A stretch of DNA of 64,000 nucleotides. Origin: Bacteroidales bacterium. Its GTDB lineage: Bacteria > Bacteroidota > Bacteroidia > Bacteroidales > WCHB1-69. Position numbers and translations under genes: made by a program. The stretch is taken from assembly GCA_024686335.1 (NCBI GenBank), contig JAILCI010000029.1:1-64000 (forward strand), written 5' to 3'. A model generated the notes under the pieces. It was not told the origin of the DNA. It searched no databases and saw nothing but the letters and a program-made list of their open reading frames with translations. This document shows positions 26,642-33,845 of the stretch, one piece after another; the first letter of the stretch is position 1, and every line of letters begins with the position of its first letter.

Positions 26642-27457
26642 ATGATCAAACGCATTATCCCCTTCATCGCCATCCTTCTGCTGATGGCTTCTTGCGCTAC
26701 GAACAAGCAGATTACCTATTTTCAGGACATTATGGTGAAGACTGATACCGTCGGCACCCAAAAACTGGAACCGGAGATAACCCTTCGCCCTGAGGACAAG
26801 ATATCCATTATTGTGAATAGCAAGGATCCTGAACTGACAGCTCTTTTCAATTTGCCCTACACAACAAGAATATTAGGTCAAACCAATGAACAGTTGGGCG
26901 CTACCAATCAAGGTACTTCTGGGTATATTGTCAGGGGAGATGGCACTATTGATTTTCCAGTGCTAGGCAGTGTTAAAGTGGAGGGAATGACCCGTGATGA
27001 GGTCGCCGCATATATAAAACAGCAACTTATATCCCAGAACCTCGTCAATGACCCTGTGGTTTCGGTGGAGTATGTGAATCTCCAGTTCCACGTGATGGGA
27101 GAGGTTAAGACGCCAGGGACTTATAAGATAACTAGAGACCGTGTTACTTTACTTGATGCCATTTCCATGGCAGGCGATATGACCATATATGGGAAACGTG
27201 ACAATGTATTAGTTCTCAGACCAGATACAGTTGGTCAACTCTATGCCTATCAGGTGGATATGCGCTCGTTTGAGAGTGTGGTGAATTCTCCTGTCTATTA
27301 TATTCATCAAAATGACTATATCTACGTAGAACCTAATAAAAAGAGAGCTAACGAATCTACAGTGAATGGCAATACGATTCGATCAGGTTCTTTCTGGATC
27401 TCTATTGTCTCCTTGCTCTCTTCTCTAGCTACCACTATTACCGTAATTGTTCGTTAG
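26642..27457 (+). CDS. Polysaccharide export lipoprotein, Wza/Poly_export-SLBB type
   Basis: The 271-residue protein has a lipobox LLMASC18, an N-terminal polysaccharide export domain (about 45-140; LRPEDKISIIVNSKDPEL ... GDGTIDFPVLGSVKVEGMTRDE) and an SLBB domain (about 145-235; FHVMGEVKTPGTYKI, LLDAISMAGD). A C-terminal hydrophobic helix (SFWISIVSLLSSLATTITVIV) replaces the amphipathic helix of Wza as the likely outer-membrane barrel-forming segment. It forms the export channel with the co-polymerase encoded 30 bp downstream. Confidence 0.92.
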   Translation: MIKRIIPFIAILLLMASCATNKQITYFQDIMVKTDTVGTQKLEPEITLRPEDKISIIVNSKDPELTALFNLPYTTRILGQTNEQLGATNQGTSGYIVRGDGTIDFPVLGSVKVEGMTRDEVAAYIKQQLISQNLVNDPVVSVEYVNLQFHVMGEVKTPGTYKITRDRVTLLDAISMAGDMTIYGKRDNVLVLRPDTVGQLYAYQVDMRSFESVVNSPVYYIHQNDYIYVEPNKKRANESTVNGNTIRSGSFWISIVSLLSSLATTITVIVR

Positions 27458-27487
27458 CTTTCAAAATAATCGATAAACATTTTAATC

Positions 27488-29935
27488 ATGCAAGAAAATA
27501 TAAATAACAACGAGCAGAACGAAAATACTATTCAACTTAAAGGTCTTTTCTATCATTGTATTTCCAAGTGGTATTGGTTCGTTATCTCTGTAGCTGTTGT
27601 GCTCTTTGGCGCCGTGTTCTATCTGCTAAAGACAACACCAGTCTATACTCGCAACGCCAAGTTGCTCGTCAAGTCTGACACCAAGGGAAGTTCTTCGTCC
27701 GACATGGGCGACTTCTCCGACTTGGGTCTGTTCCGTTCAGGTGTAAACATAAACAATGAGCTGAAGACCATGCAGTCTATTGACATCATGACGGATGTGG
27801 TTCGTCGCCTCCACTTGGACATGAACTATAAACAGGACGGGCTTTTCCATTCAGTTGTATTGTATGACAAAACTTTGCCTGTGACCGCTACATTGGTAGA
27901 TGTTCCCGACAATATGACCGCGGCATTTGATATCAAAATCAATAAGGGCAAGGTTGCTTTATCTGATTTTGTGAAAGATGGTGAAGAGGTAAAGGGCAAG
28001 TTGGAGGTGCGAATTGGAGATACAGTGAACACTCCAATAGGACCGCTTTGTATTAATAAGACCGAATATTTGAAAAACAAGAAATATGACGTTATTCATG
28101 TCACTCGTTCCTCGATTAACGGTACGGCCCGTCAATATGCTTCTAAAGTGACCATTTCACTAGCCGATAAAAACACTGATGTGCTTGCTCTTTCTGTGGA
28201 AGATATCAATGTGAAACGTGGTGATGATATTCTCAATATGCTTATTGCCGTTTATAATGGCAACTGGCTTAAAGATAAGAACCAAATTACGGTTAGCACA
28301 TCTCAGTTCATCAGTGAGCGTCTTCAAGTCATTGAGCAGGAGTTGGGAAATGTGGATAGCGATATCTCATCATTTAAGAGCGAGAACCTTTTGCCGGATG
28401 TTCAGGCCGTTTCCAACATGTACCTTAACCAAAATAGCGAGGCATCAGCTCGTATCACCGAACTCAATAACCAGATATCAATAACCAGATATATCAGAAA
28501 CTATCTAACAAACGAATCAGGGAAAAATCAACTGTTGCCAGTCAATTCTGGAATTAATAACACCCATATTGAAAGTCAAATTGCTAATTATAATACGATG
28601 ATGTTGCGCCGTAACAGCCTCGTAGCCAACAGTAGTGAGCAGAATCCACTCGTGCTCGATCTGGATGAGAAGTTGGAATCCCTGCGCCGCGCCATTATCA
28701 CCTCAATTGACAATCAGCTTAGTACCTTGAACACCCAATTGTCAAACTATCAGCTGACCGAGCGTACGATTAACGCTCGCTTGGCCGCCAATCCTACCCA
28801 AGCTAAGTATCTGCTTTCTGTCGAGCGCCAGCAGAAGGTGAAGGAGGCTCTGTATCTCTTCTTGCTCCAAAAACGTGAGGAAAACGAACTTTCACAAGCC
28901 TTCACAGCATATAATACACGTATTATTGAGCATCCTAATGGGGGATCCTTACCCACTAAGCCACGCAAGTCCCTCATTCTTTTAGCTGCACTTATTGCAG
29001 GTCTGGCGATTCCGATAGCTATTGTTGTTTTGCAGGAGTATCTTGATACCACCGTTCGCGGTCGCAAGGATCTTGAAAAACTAACCATGCCTTTCATTGG
29101 AGAAATTCCTATGGCTTACAGCGTCAAGGAGGAGAAAAAGAAACTTAAAGAGATGAGAGATAGGATTAAACATCACGGAAAACATGGGACCGCAGGTGAT
29201 TCTCCGACTGGTTTTGGTGATGTTGTCGTCGTCAAGCAGGGAAGTCGAGATGTCGTTAATGAGGCTTTCCGAGTATTGCGTACTAATCTTGAGTTCATGT
29301 CGAAAGGTAAGGACTCTAATGTGATTATGCTTACATCCTTTAATCCTGCCTCTGGAAAGTCATTCATTACGATGAATACGGCCATCGCTTTGGCTATTAA
29401 GAATAAAAAGGTTCTTGTGATTGATGGCGACCTTCGTCACGCCTCTCTCTCTGCTTATATATTCTCTCCAAAGAGGGGCTTGGCCAATGTTCTTGGAGGT
29501 CAGGAAAAAGATGTGCATAATGTTATTGTCAAGAGTGATGAGTACACAACACTTAATTATTTGCCAGTGGGAACTATCCCGCCGAATCCGACAGAACTTC
29601 TTGAAACTGAACTCTTTGCCAATGTTATTGCACAGTTGCGTGGAGAGTATGACTATGTTCTCATAGACTGTCCACCTATCGACATTGTCGCCGATCCGCA
29701 GATTATTAATAAGTATGTGGATCGTACTATCTTTGTTGTCCGTGCTGGTCTTCTCGAGCGCAGCATGCTATCAGAACTTGAAGATCTTCATACTAGTCAC
29801 AAGTTCAATAATATGTCTGTCATTCTGAATGCCACCACCGGTTCTGATGGCCGTTATGGCTACGGTCATTACGGTTACAAGTATGGTTACAAGTACGGTT
29901 ACAGCCACTACGGGTACTACCATAAGGAGGAATAA
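27488..29935 (+). CDS. Wzc-like polysaccharide co-polymerase with BY-kinase domain
   Basis: The 815-residue inner-membrane protein has a Wzz-type N-terminal half with a membrane segment at about 30-50, a long periplasmic coiled region and a second membrane segment near 500-520. The cytoplasmic bacterial tyrosine kinase shows Walker A FNPASGKS (Lys624), Walker A' LVIDGDLRH and Walker B VLIDCPP near 726. The C-terminal tail (about 788-811) is packed with Tyr, alternating with Gly, His and Lys, and is the expected autophosphorylation site. Phosphorylation cycles with the PHP phosphatase encoded at 30779 control chain length and export. It forms a unit with the Wza-like lipoprotein. Confidence 0.93.
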   Translation: MQENINNNEQNENTIQLKGLFYHCISKWYWFVISVAVVLFGAVFYLLKTTPVYTRNAKLLVKSDTKGSSSSDMGDFSDLGLFRSGVNINNELKTMQSIDIMTDVVRRLHLDMNYKQDGLFHSVVLYDKTLPVTATLVDVPDNMTAAFDIKINKGKVALSDFVKDGEEVKGKLEVRIGDTVNTPIGPLCINKTEYLKNKKYDVIHVTRSSINGTARQYASKVTISLADKNTDVLALSVEDINVKRGDDILNMLIAVYNGNWLKDKNQITVSTSQFISERLQVIEQELGNVDSDISSFKSENLLPDVQAVSNMYLNQNSEASARITELNNQISITRYIRNYLTNESGKNQLLPVNSGINNTHIESQIANYNTMMLRRNSLVANSSEQNPLVLDLDEKLESLRRAIITSIDNQLSTLNTQLSNYQLTERTINARLAANPTQAKYLLSVERQQKVKEALYLFLLQKREENELSQAFTAYNTRIIEHPNGGSLPTKPRKSLILLAALIAGLAIPIAIVVLQEYLDTTVRGRKDLEKLTMPFIGEIPMAYSVKEEKKKLKEMRDRIKHHGKHGTAGDSPTGFGDVVVVKQGSRDVVNEAFRVLRTNLEFMSKGKDSNVIMLTSFNPASGKSFITMNTAIALAIKNKKVLVIDGDLRHASLSAYIFSPKRGLANVLGGQEKDVHNVIVKSDEYTTLNYLPVGTIPPNPTELLETELFANVIAQLRGEYDYVLIDCPPIDIVADPQIINKYVDRTIFVVRAGLLERSMLSELEDLHTSHKFNNMSVILNATTGSDGRYGYGHYGYKYGYKYGYSHYGYYHKEE

Positions 29936-29943
29936 CCCAGTAG

Positions 29944-30000
29944 GGTCGATGCGTGCATCGACCATCAGTTAAAAGTTGACAGTTGACAGTTGATAGTTGA
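29944..30000. repeat. GGTCGATGC palindrome and AGTTGAC heptamers
   Basis: 29944-29963 repeats the palindrome found at 25177-25196, again within a few bases of a stop codon and again preceded by GTAG. About 29968-30000 holds 7-bp period AGTTGAC/AGTTGAT units. Confidence 0.8.
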
Positions 30001-30008
30001 ATTGCGGG

Positions 30009-30592
30009 GTCACTTTGTAGAGACGCGCTATTAGCACGTCTCCAATCGAAGATAATAGTTTAGAGATAATAGATAATAGTGAATAGGGGATAGGGTATAG
30101 TAGATGGTGCGGAGTCACTTTGTAGAGACGCGCTATTAGCACGTCTCCAATCGAAGATAATAGTTTAGAGATAATAGATAATAGTGAATAGGGGATAGGG
30201 TATAGGGTATAGTAGATGGTGCGGGCGCACTTTGTAGAGACCCGCTATTAGCACGTCTCCAATCGAAGATAATAGTTTAGAGATTATAGATAATAGTGAA
30301 TAGGGGATAGGGTATAGTAGATGGTACGGAGTCACTTTGTAGAGACGCGCTATAGCACGTCTCCAATCGAAGATAATAGTTTAGAGATAATAGATGATAG
30401 TGAATAGGGGATAGGGTATAGTAGATGGTGCGGGGTCGCTTTGTAGAGACGCGCTATAGCACGTCTCCAATCGAAGATAATAGTTTGGAGATAATAGATA
30501 ATAGTGAATAGGGGATAGGGTATAGGGTATAGTAGATGGTGCGGGCGCACTTTGTAGAGACGCGTTATAGCACGTCTCCAACGTTGATAAAG
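30009..30592. repeat. Tandem array of six ~105-112-bp units, each with a GAGACG palindrome
   Basis: Units begin (CACTTTGTAGAGACG) at about 30011, 30116, 30228, 30333, 30437 and 30548, giving periods of 105, 112, 105, 104 and 111 bp. The 7-bp difference is an extra GGGTATA. Every unit has the near-palindrome with arms GAGACGCGCTA and TAGCACGTCTC, then AT-rich text built from ATAATAG/ATAGGG/GTATAG. It lies between the Wzc-like and PHP phosphatase genes; the whole 29936-30778 gap holds no gene. 30599-30778 contains further ATTGAAA and CATAAC repeats. Confidence 0.9.
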
Positions 30593-30778
30593 GATGTGTT
30601 TCCCGCTGATCTCGATGTTATATTTTCCCCGCAGATTGCGCAGATGAACGCAGATTAGAATTGAAAATTGAAAATTGAAAATGAAGTGCGGGGTCATTGG
30701 CCAACAGCCAATTTCATAGTTTAATAATTTCATAACTTCATAACTTAATAATAACCAACGGCCACCGTAAAGCAAAAG

Positions 30779-31474
30779 ATGGGTTTATTCTCAAAATCCT
30801 CCATAAAATCCCAACTCTCCGGTTTCACCGACTATCACTCCCATATTCTTTTTGGTGTGGATGACGGGGTGAAGACCCAGGAGATGTCGCTGCAGGTGCT
30901 GAAGCGCTATGAGGAAATTGGCATTTCGGAAGTCTGGTGTACACCGCACATAATGGAGGACATCCCTAATACGACGGAAGGACTGAAGTCTCGCTTTGAA
31001 GAATTGAAGGCAGCATACACAGGACCCATTAAACTGCACCTTGCTGCTGAATATATGATGGATCAGCTCTTTGAGGAGCGATTGCACAACAATGACCTGC
31101 TTCCATTGGGTGAGGATGGAAATCGTCTTTTGGTTGAGACATCCTATTTCAATCCGCCTATGGATATGCTTGATATACTGCAACAAATAAAGTCGCATGG
31201 CTATTTCCCAGTACTGGCACATCCCGAGAGGTACGTCTACATGAATAAAAGCGATTACCGAACCCTTAAAGAGAAAGAGATTCTCTTTCAACTAAATCTT
31301 TCATCGTTGGCTGGAGGTTATGGTCCCGAGGCGCAGAAGAAAGCCAAATGGCTTCTAAAGAAAGGCTTCTACAACCTTGCTGGTTCGGACCTTCACTCCT
31401 TACGCAATATACACTTTTGGGAAGCTAAGGTGAGGCATGCGGAGATGATAAGAGAATTAAAAATTAAAAATTGA
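30779..31474 (+). CDS. PHP-family protein-tyrosine phosphatase (CpsB/YwqE-like)
   Basis: The 231-residue protein has the PHP metal-binding motifs FTDYHSHILFGVDDG (residues 16-30), CTPHI (about 59-63), LAAEYMMD, VLAHPERY (about 145-152) and AGSDLHS (about 206-212). In Gram-positive and Bacteroidota capsule systems these manganese-dependent enzymes remove phosphate from the Tyr-rich tail of the co-polymerase kinase. The matching kinase is the previous gene. The last residues (ELKIKN) and the TGA stop are encoded by an ATTAAAA/ATTGAAA heptamer array. Confidence 0.92.
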   Translation: MGLFSKSSIKSQLSGFTDYHSHILFGVDDGVKTQEMSLQVLKRYEEIGISEVWCTPHIMEDIPNTTEGLKSRFEELKAAYTGPIKLHLAAEYMMDQLFEERLHNNDLLPLGEDGNRLLVETSYFNPPMDMLDILQQIKSHGYFPVLAHPERYVYMNKSDYRTLKEKEILFQLNLSSLAGGYGPEAQKKAKWLLKKGFYNLAGSDLHSLRNIHFWEAKVRHAEMIRELKIKN

Positions 31475-31574
31475 AAATTGAAAATGAGATATGCGGTCAC
31501 TTAGTGATTCTATTCGATAATAACATAAACAATTCAAATTAATTACAAACAATTCAAAATTAAAATTCAAAAAA

Positions 31575-32183
31575 ATGAAAAAAACAATTATTCTTGCCGT
31601 CTGTTTCTTGATGACGGCATCCTTTGCTTCAGCGCAAGCAATTTCTTCAAGTGGTAATCCTACGAATAACAAACATCCTAAATTCCACGGTACTGTGATG
31701 AGCAAGCCCAACAAGGTGGACTATGGTTTCTACTATGGTTATGGCAACGCTGCTGTGGCTAACACTGCTGGTTTGGTGCTCGACATCAACTGCGCAAATA
31801 ACAACTATCGTACCCGTCTTTCCTTGGATGGACTGGAGAGATGGTATTGGGTTGGTGCATCTGTACAAGCTCAGTATTTGATCCCTATCGTAGGTGGTCT
31901 CTATCTCTATCCTTCTGTCGGTATCCGTGGTGAAATCCACAATACAGAACGTTGGCGCAAGGCCTATTGCGAAAAACATGACCTGGTCTTCGATCCCGAG
32001 GATAATTGGGGTAAAGGTAGCTGGGGCGTCGGCGGCGAAGTAGGTGGCGGTCTTGAGTACCAGTTCTGTCCTTACGTTGCTCTCTTTGCAGAAGGCAAGT
32101 ATTATATGTTCTACAACACCAATTTCCGTTGGCAGGCTAATGTCGGTCTCACTTTCCACTTTGGTAAAGGTCACCGCGACTAA
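31575..32183 (+). CDS. Small outer-membrane beta-barrel protein in the capsule locus
   Basis: The 202-residue protein has a signal peptide (MKKTIILAVCFLMTASFASA-Q). The mature part alternates short amphipathic beta strands rich in Gly and aromatics (DYGFYYGYGNAAV, WYWVGASVQAQYLIPIVGGLYLYPSVGIRGEI, GVGGEVGGGLEYQF, VALFAEGKYYMFYN) and ends WQANVGLTFHFGKG, like an outer-membrane barrel C-terminal strand. It is probably an 8-stranded barrel. Function is unknown; its place between the phosphatase and sugar-nucleotide genes suggests a part in export, anchoring or surface display of the polymer, but it may have its own promoter. Confidence 0.7.
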   Translation: MKKTIILAVCFLMTASFASAQAISSSGNPTNNKHPKFHGTVMSKPNKVDYGFYYGYGNAAVANTAGLVLDINCANNNYRTRLSLDGLERWYWVGASVQAQYLIPIVGGLYLYPSVGIRGEIHNTERWRKAYCEKHDLVFDPEDNWGKGSWGVGGEVGGGLEYQFCPYVALFAEGKYYMFYNTNFRWQANVGLTFHFGKGHRD

Positions 32184-32230
32184 ATCAACAAATAGTTGAT
32201 TGCTAATCAATAAGATTTGTGTAAATACGT

Positions 32231-32261
32231 GTGATACGTCGGGCATCAACTCCGCGTATCA
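32231..32261. other. Inverted repeat downstream of the barrel gene
   Basis: GTGATACG (32231-32238) and CGTATCAC (32254-32261) form an 8-bp stem with a 15-base loop. It lacks a strong T-run, so termination is uncertain. Confidence 0.4.
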
Positions 32262-32360
32262 CTCGTATTTCACTTATCATTTTTCCAAGTTTTATACTAG
32301 GTCTAAAAAAGAAACAACTCCACGAAGATCCTTGGTTTGTGGAGACAATTGTTAATTAGA

Positions 32361-33335
32361 ATGCATTACACTGAATTATCTTTTCCATCCAACACCCTTT
32401 TTCTCATCACCGGTGGCGCCGGTTTTGTCGGTTCTAATCTCTGTGAAGCTGTATTAAAGATGGGCCACAAAGTCCGCTGTGTGGACGACTTGAGTACAGG
32501 TAAGCAGGAGAATATAGCCTCCTTTTTGAATCATCCCAACTTCAAATTCATCAAAGGCGATATTAAAGATTTGGATACCTGTATGAAGGCTTGTGAGGGT
32601 GTCGACTATGTGATGCATGAGGCGGCATGGGGGAGTGTTCCGAGAAGTATTGAAATGCCTTTGTTTTACTCGTTAAACAATATCCAAGGTACGCTCAATA
32701 TGTTGGAGGCTGCCCGTCAGAATAAAGTCAAGACCTTTGTTTATGCCTCCAGCTCTTCTGTTTATGGCGATGAGGAACATCTGCCCAAAGAAGAGGGCGT
32801 GGAGGGCAATCTGCTCAGTCCTTACGCCGTAACCAAACGTTGCGATGAGGAGTGGGCCAAACAATATTCCAAACATTATGGTCTCAAGACCATAGGCCTA
32901 CGCTATTTTAATGTCTTTGGCCGTCGCCAAGACCCCAATGGCGCATACGCCGCTGTCATCCCTAAGTTCATTAAATTGCTGCTGAATGACGAGCGGCCCA
33001 CAATTAATGGCGATGGCAAGCAGAGCCGTGACTTTACATACATTGAAAACGTCATCGAGGCAAACTTGAAAGCATGTCTTGCACCCGATGAGGCCAGTGG
33101 CGAGGCTTTTAATATCGCCTATGGAGGTAGAGAATACCTCATTGACATATACTATGACCTTACCAAAGCATTGGGTAAGGATATAGAACCCATTTTCGGG
33201 CCCAACCGCCCCGGAGACATTAGACACAGCAATGCTGACATTTCAAAAGCCAAACAACTCCTCGGTTACGATCCGCAATATGATTTTGCCCGCGGATTGA
33301 ATGAAGCGATTGCGTGGTACCGGGAGAATTTATAG
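32361..33335 (+). CDS. wbpP: UDP-N-acetylglucosamine 4-epimerase, WbpP/TviC-like
   Basis: The 324-residue short-chain dehydrogenase fold protein has the NAD motif ITGGAGFVGSNL, VDDLSTGK, the catalytic SSSVYGDEEHLPKEE ... SPYAVTK (Ser, Tyr, Lys) and LRYFNVFGRRQDPNGAYAAV. These last motifs are typical of UDP-GlcNAc/UDP-GalNAc 4-epimerases of the WbpP group rather than GalE. Start at ATG 32361 is chosen; the frame extends 8 codons to a TTG, which is not needed. With the TviB-like dehydrogenase two genes downstream it should supply UDP-GalNAcA. The stop codon (33333) begins a GGTTAGC/GGTTAAT heptamer array. Confidence 0.9.
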   Translation: MHYTELSFPSNTLFLITGGAGFVGSNLCEAVLKMGHKVRCVDDLSTGKQENIASFLNHPNFKFIKGDIKDLDTCMKACEGVDYVMHEAAWGSVPRSIEMPLFYSLNNIQGTLNMLEAARQNKVKTFVYASSSSVYGDEEHLPKEEGVEGNLLSPYAVTKRCDEEWAKQYSKHYGLKTIGLRYFNVFGRRQDPNGAYAAVIPKFIKLLLNDERPTINGDGKQSRDFTYIENVIEANLKACLAPDEASGEAFNIAYGGREYLIDIYYDLTKALGKDIEPIFGPNRPGDIRHSNADISKAKQLLGYDPQYDFARGLNEAIAWYRENL

Positions 33336-33400
33336 GTTAGCGGTTATAGGTTAGCGGTTAATGGTTAATGGTTAATGGTTAATGGTTAATGGTTAGCGTA
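33331..33400. repeat. Heptamer array GGTTAGC/GGTTAAT, left flank of the four-helix-bundle gene
   Basis: About nine 7-bp units starting at the stop codon of the epimerase gene. The reverse-complement form (GCTAACC/ATAACCG) occurs at 33797-33835 on the other side of the next gene. Confidence 0.85.
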
Positions 33401-33423
33401 ACACACAACAAAATAAATAGACC

Positions 33424-33789
33424 ATGAATACATTTTCATTTTTTGATCTACGTGTATATAAAGAGTCAAAACTTCTTATAGCAGAAATATATCACCTCCT
33501 ATCAAAATTTCCTAAATACGAATTTTATGCTTTAGGTGATCAATTGAGGAGATCTGTTGTTTCTGTAACATCAAATATAGCAGAAGGATCAGGGCGATTT
33601 TCCGTTAAGGAGAAAATACATTTTATTGAGATTGCGTATGGATCTTTGACTGAAACATTATGTCAGCTTGACATAGCTCATGATCTGAAATACATCACTG
33701 ACGATGAATTTAATAACGAAAAAGAAAGAATAACCACAATAGGTAAGCAGCTCTCGGGTTTGCGTAATTCATTTATGAAAAAACTTTAA
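33424..33789 (+). CDS. Four-helix-bundle protein (S23 / 23S rRNA intervening-sequence protein family)
   Basis: The 121-residue protein matches the family well: FFDLRVYKESKLLIAEIYHL, the conserved LGDQLRRSVVSVTSNIAEGSGR and FIEIAYGSLTETLCQLDIA, and a Lys-rich end. It forms four helices and in crystal structures of relatives assembles as a pentamer; its biological role is not established, although relatives lie in 23S rRNA intervening sequences. Here it is an isolated gene inside a polysaccharide locus, with lower GC content than the genes beside it and inverted heptamer arrays on both sides, which suggests insertion as a cassette. Confidence 0.9.
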   Translation: MNTFSFFDLRVYKESKLLIAEIYHLLSKFPKYEFYALGDQLRRSVVSVTSNIAEGSGRFSVKEKIHFIEIAYGSLTETLCQLDIAHDLKYITDDEFNNEKERITTIGKQLSGLRNSFMKKL

Positions 33790-33796
33790 CTCACGA

Positions 33797-33835
33797 ATTC
33801 CCCAATCGCTAACCCATAACCGCTAACCGCTAAAC
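33797..33835. repeat. Inverted heptamer array, right flank of the four-helix-bundle gene
   Basis: GCTAACCCATAACCGCTAAC and following bases are the reverse complement of the GGTTAGCGGTTATAGG text at 33336-33360. Confidence 0.8.
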
Positions 33836-33845
33836 AATCAATACA

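Noticed and set aside
30009-30592. Possible CRISPR array
   Set aside because: The repeated unit is the whole 104-112 bp with no unique spacers, and no cas genes are present; it is an ordinary tandem array with palindromes.
32231-32261. Terminator of the outer-membrane barrel gene
   Set aside because: The stem is followed by TCGTATTT and not by a T-run, so it is listed only as an inverted repeat.
33331-33835. Site-specific invertible switch around the S23 gene
   Set aside because: The arms are microsatellites without a defined core site, and no recombinase gene is near; kept only as a possible cassette insertion.
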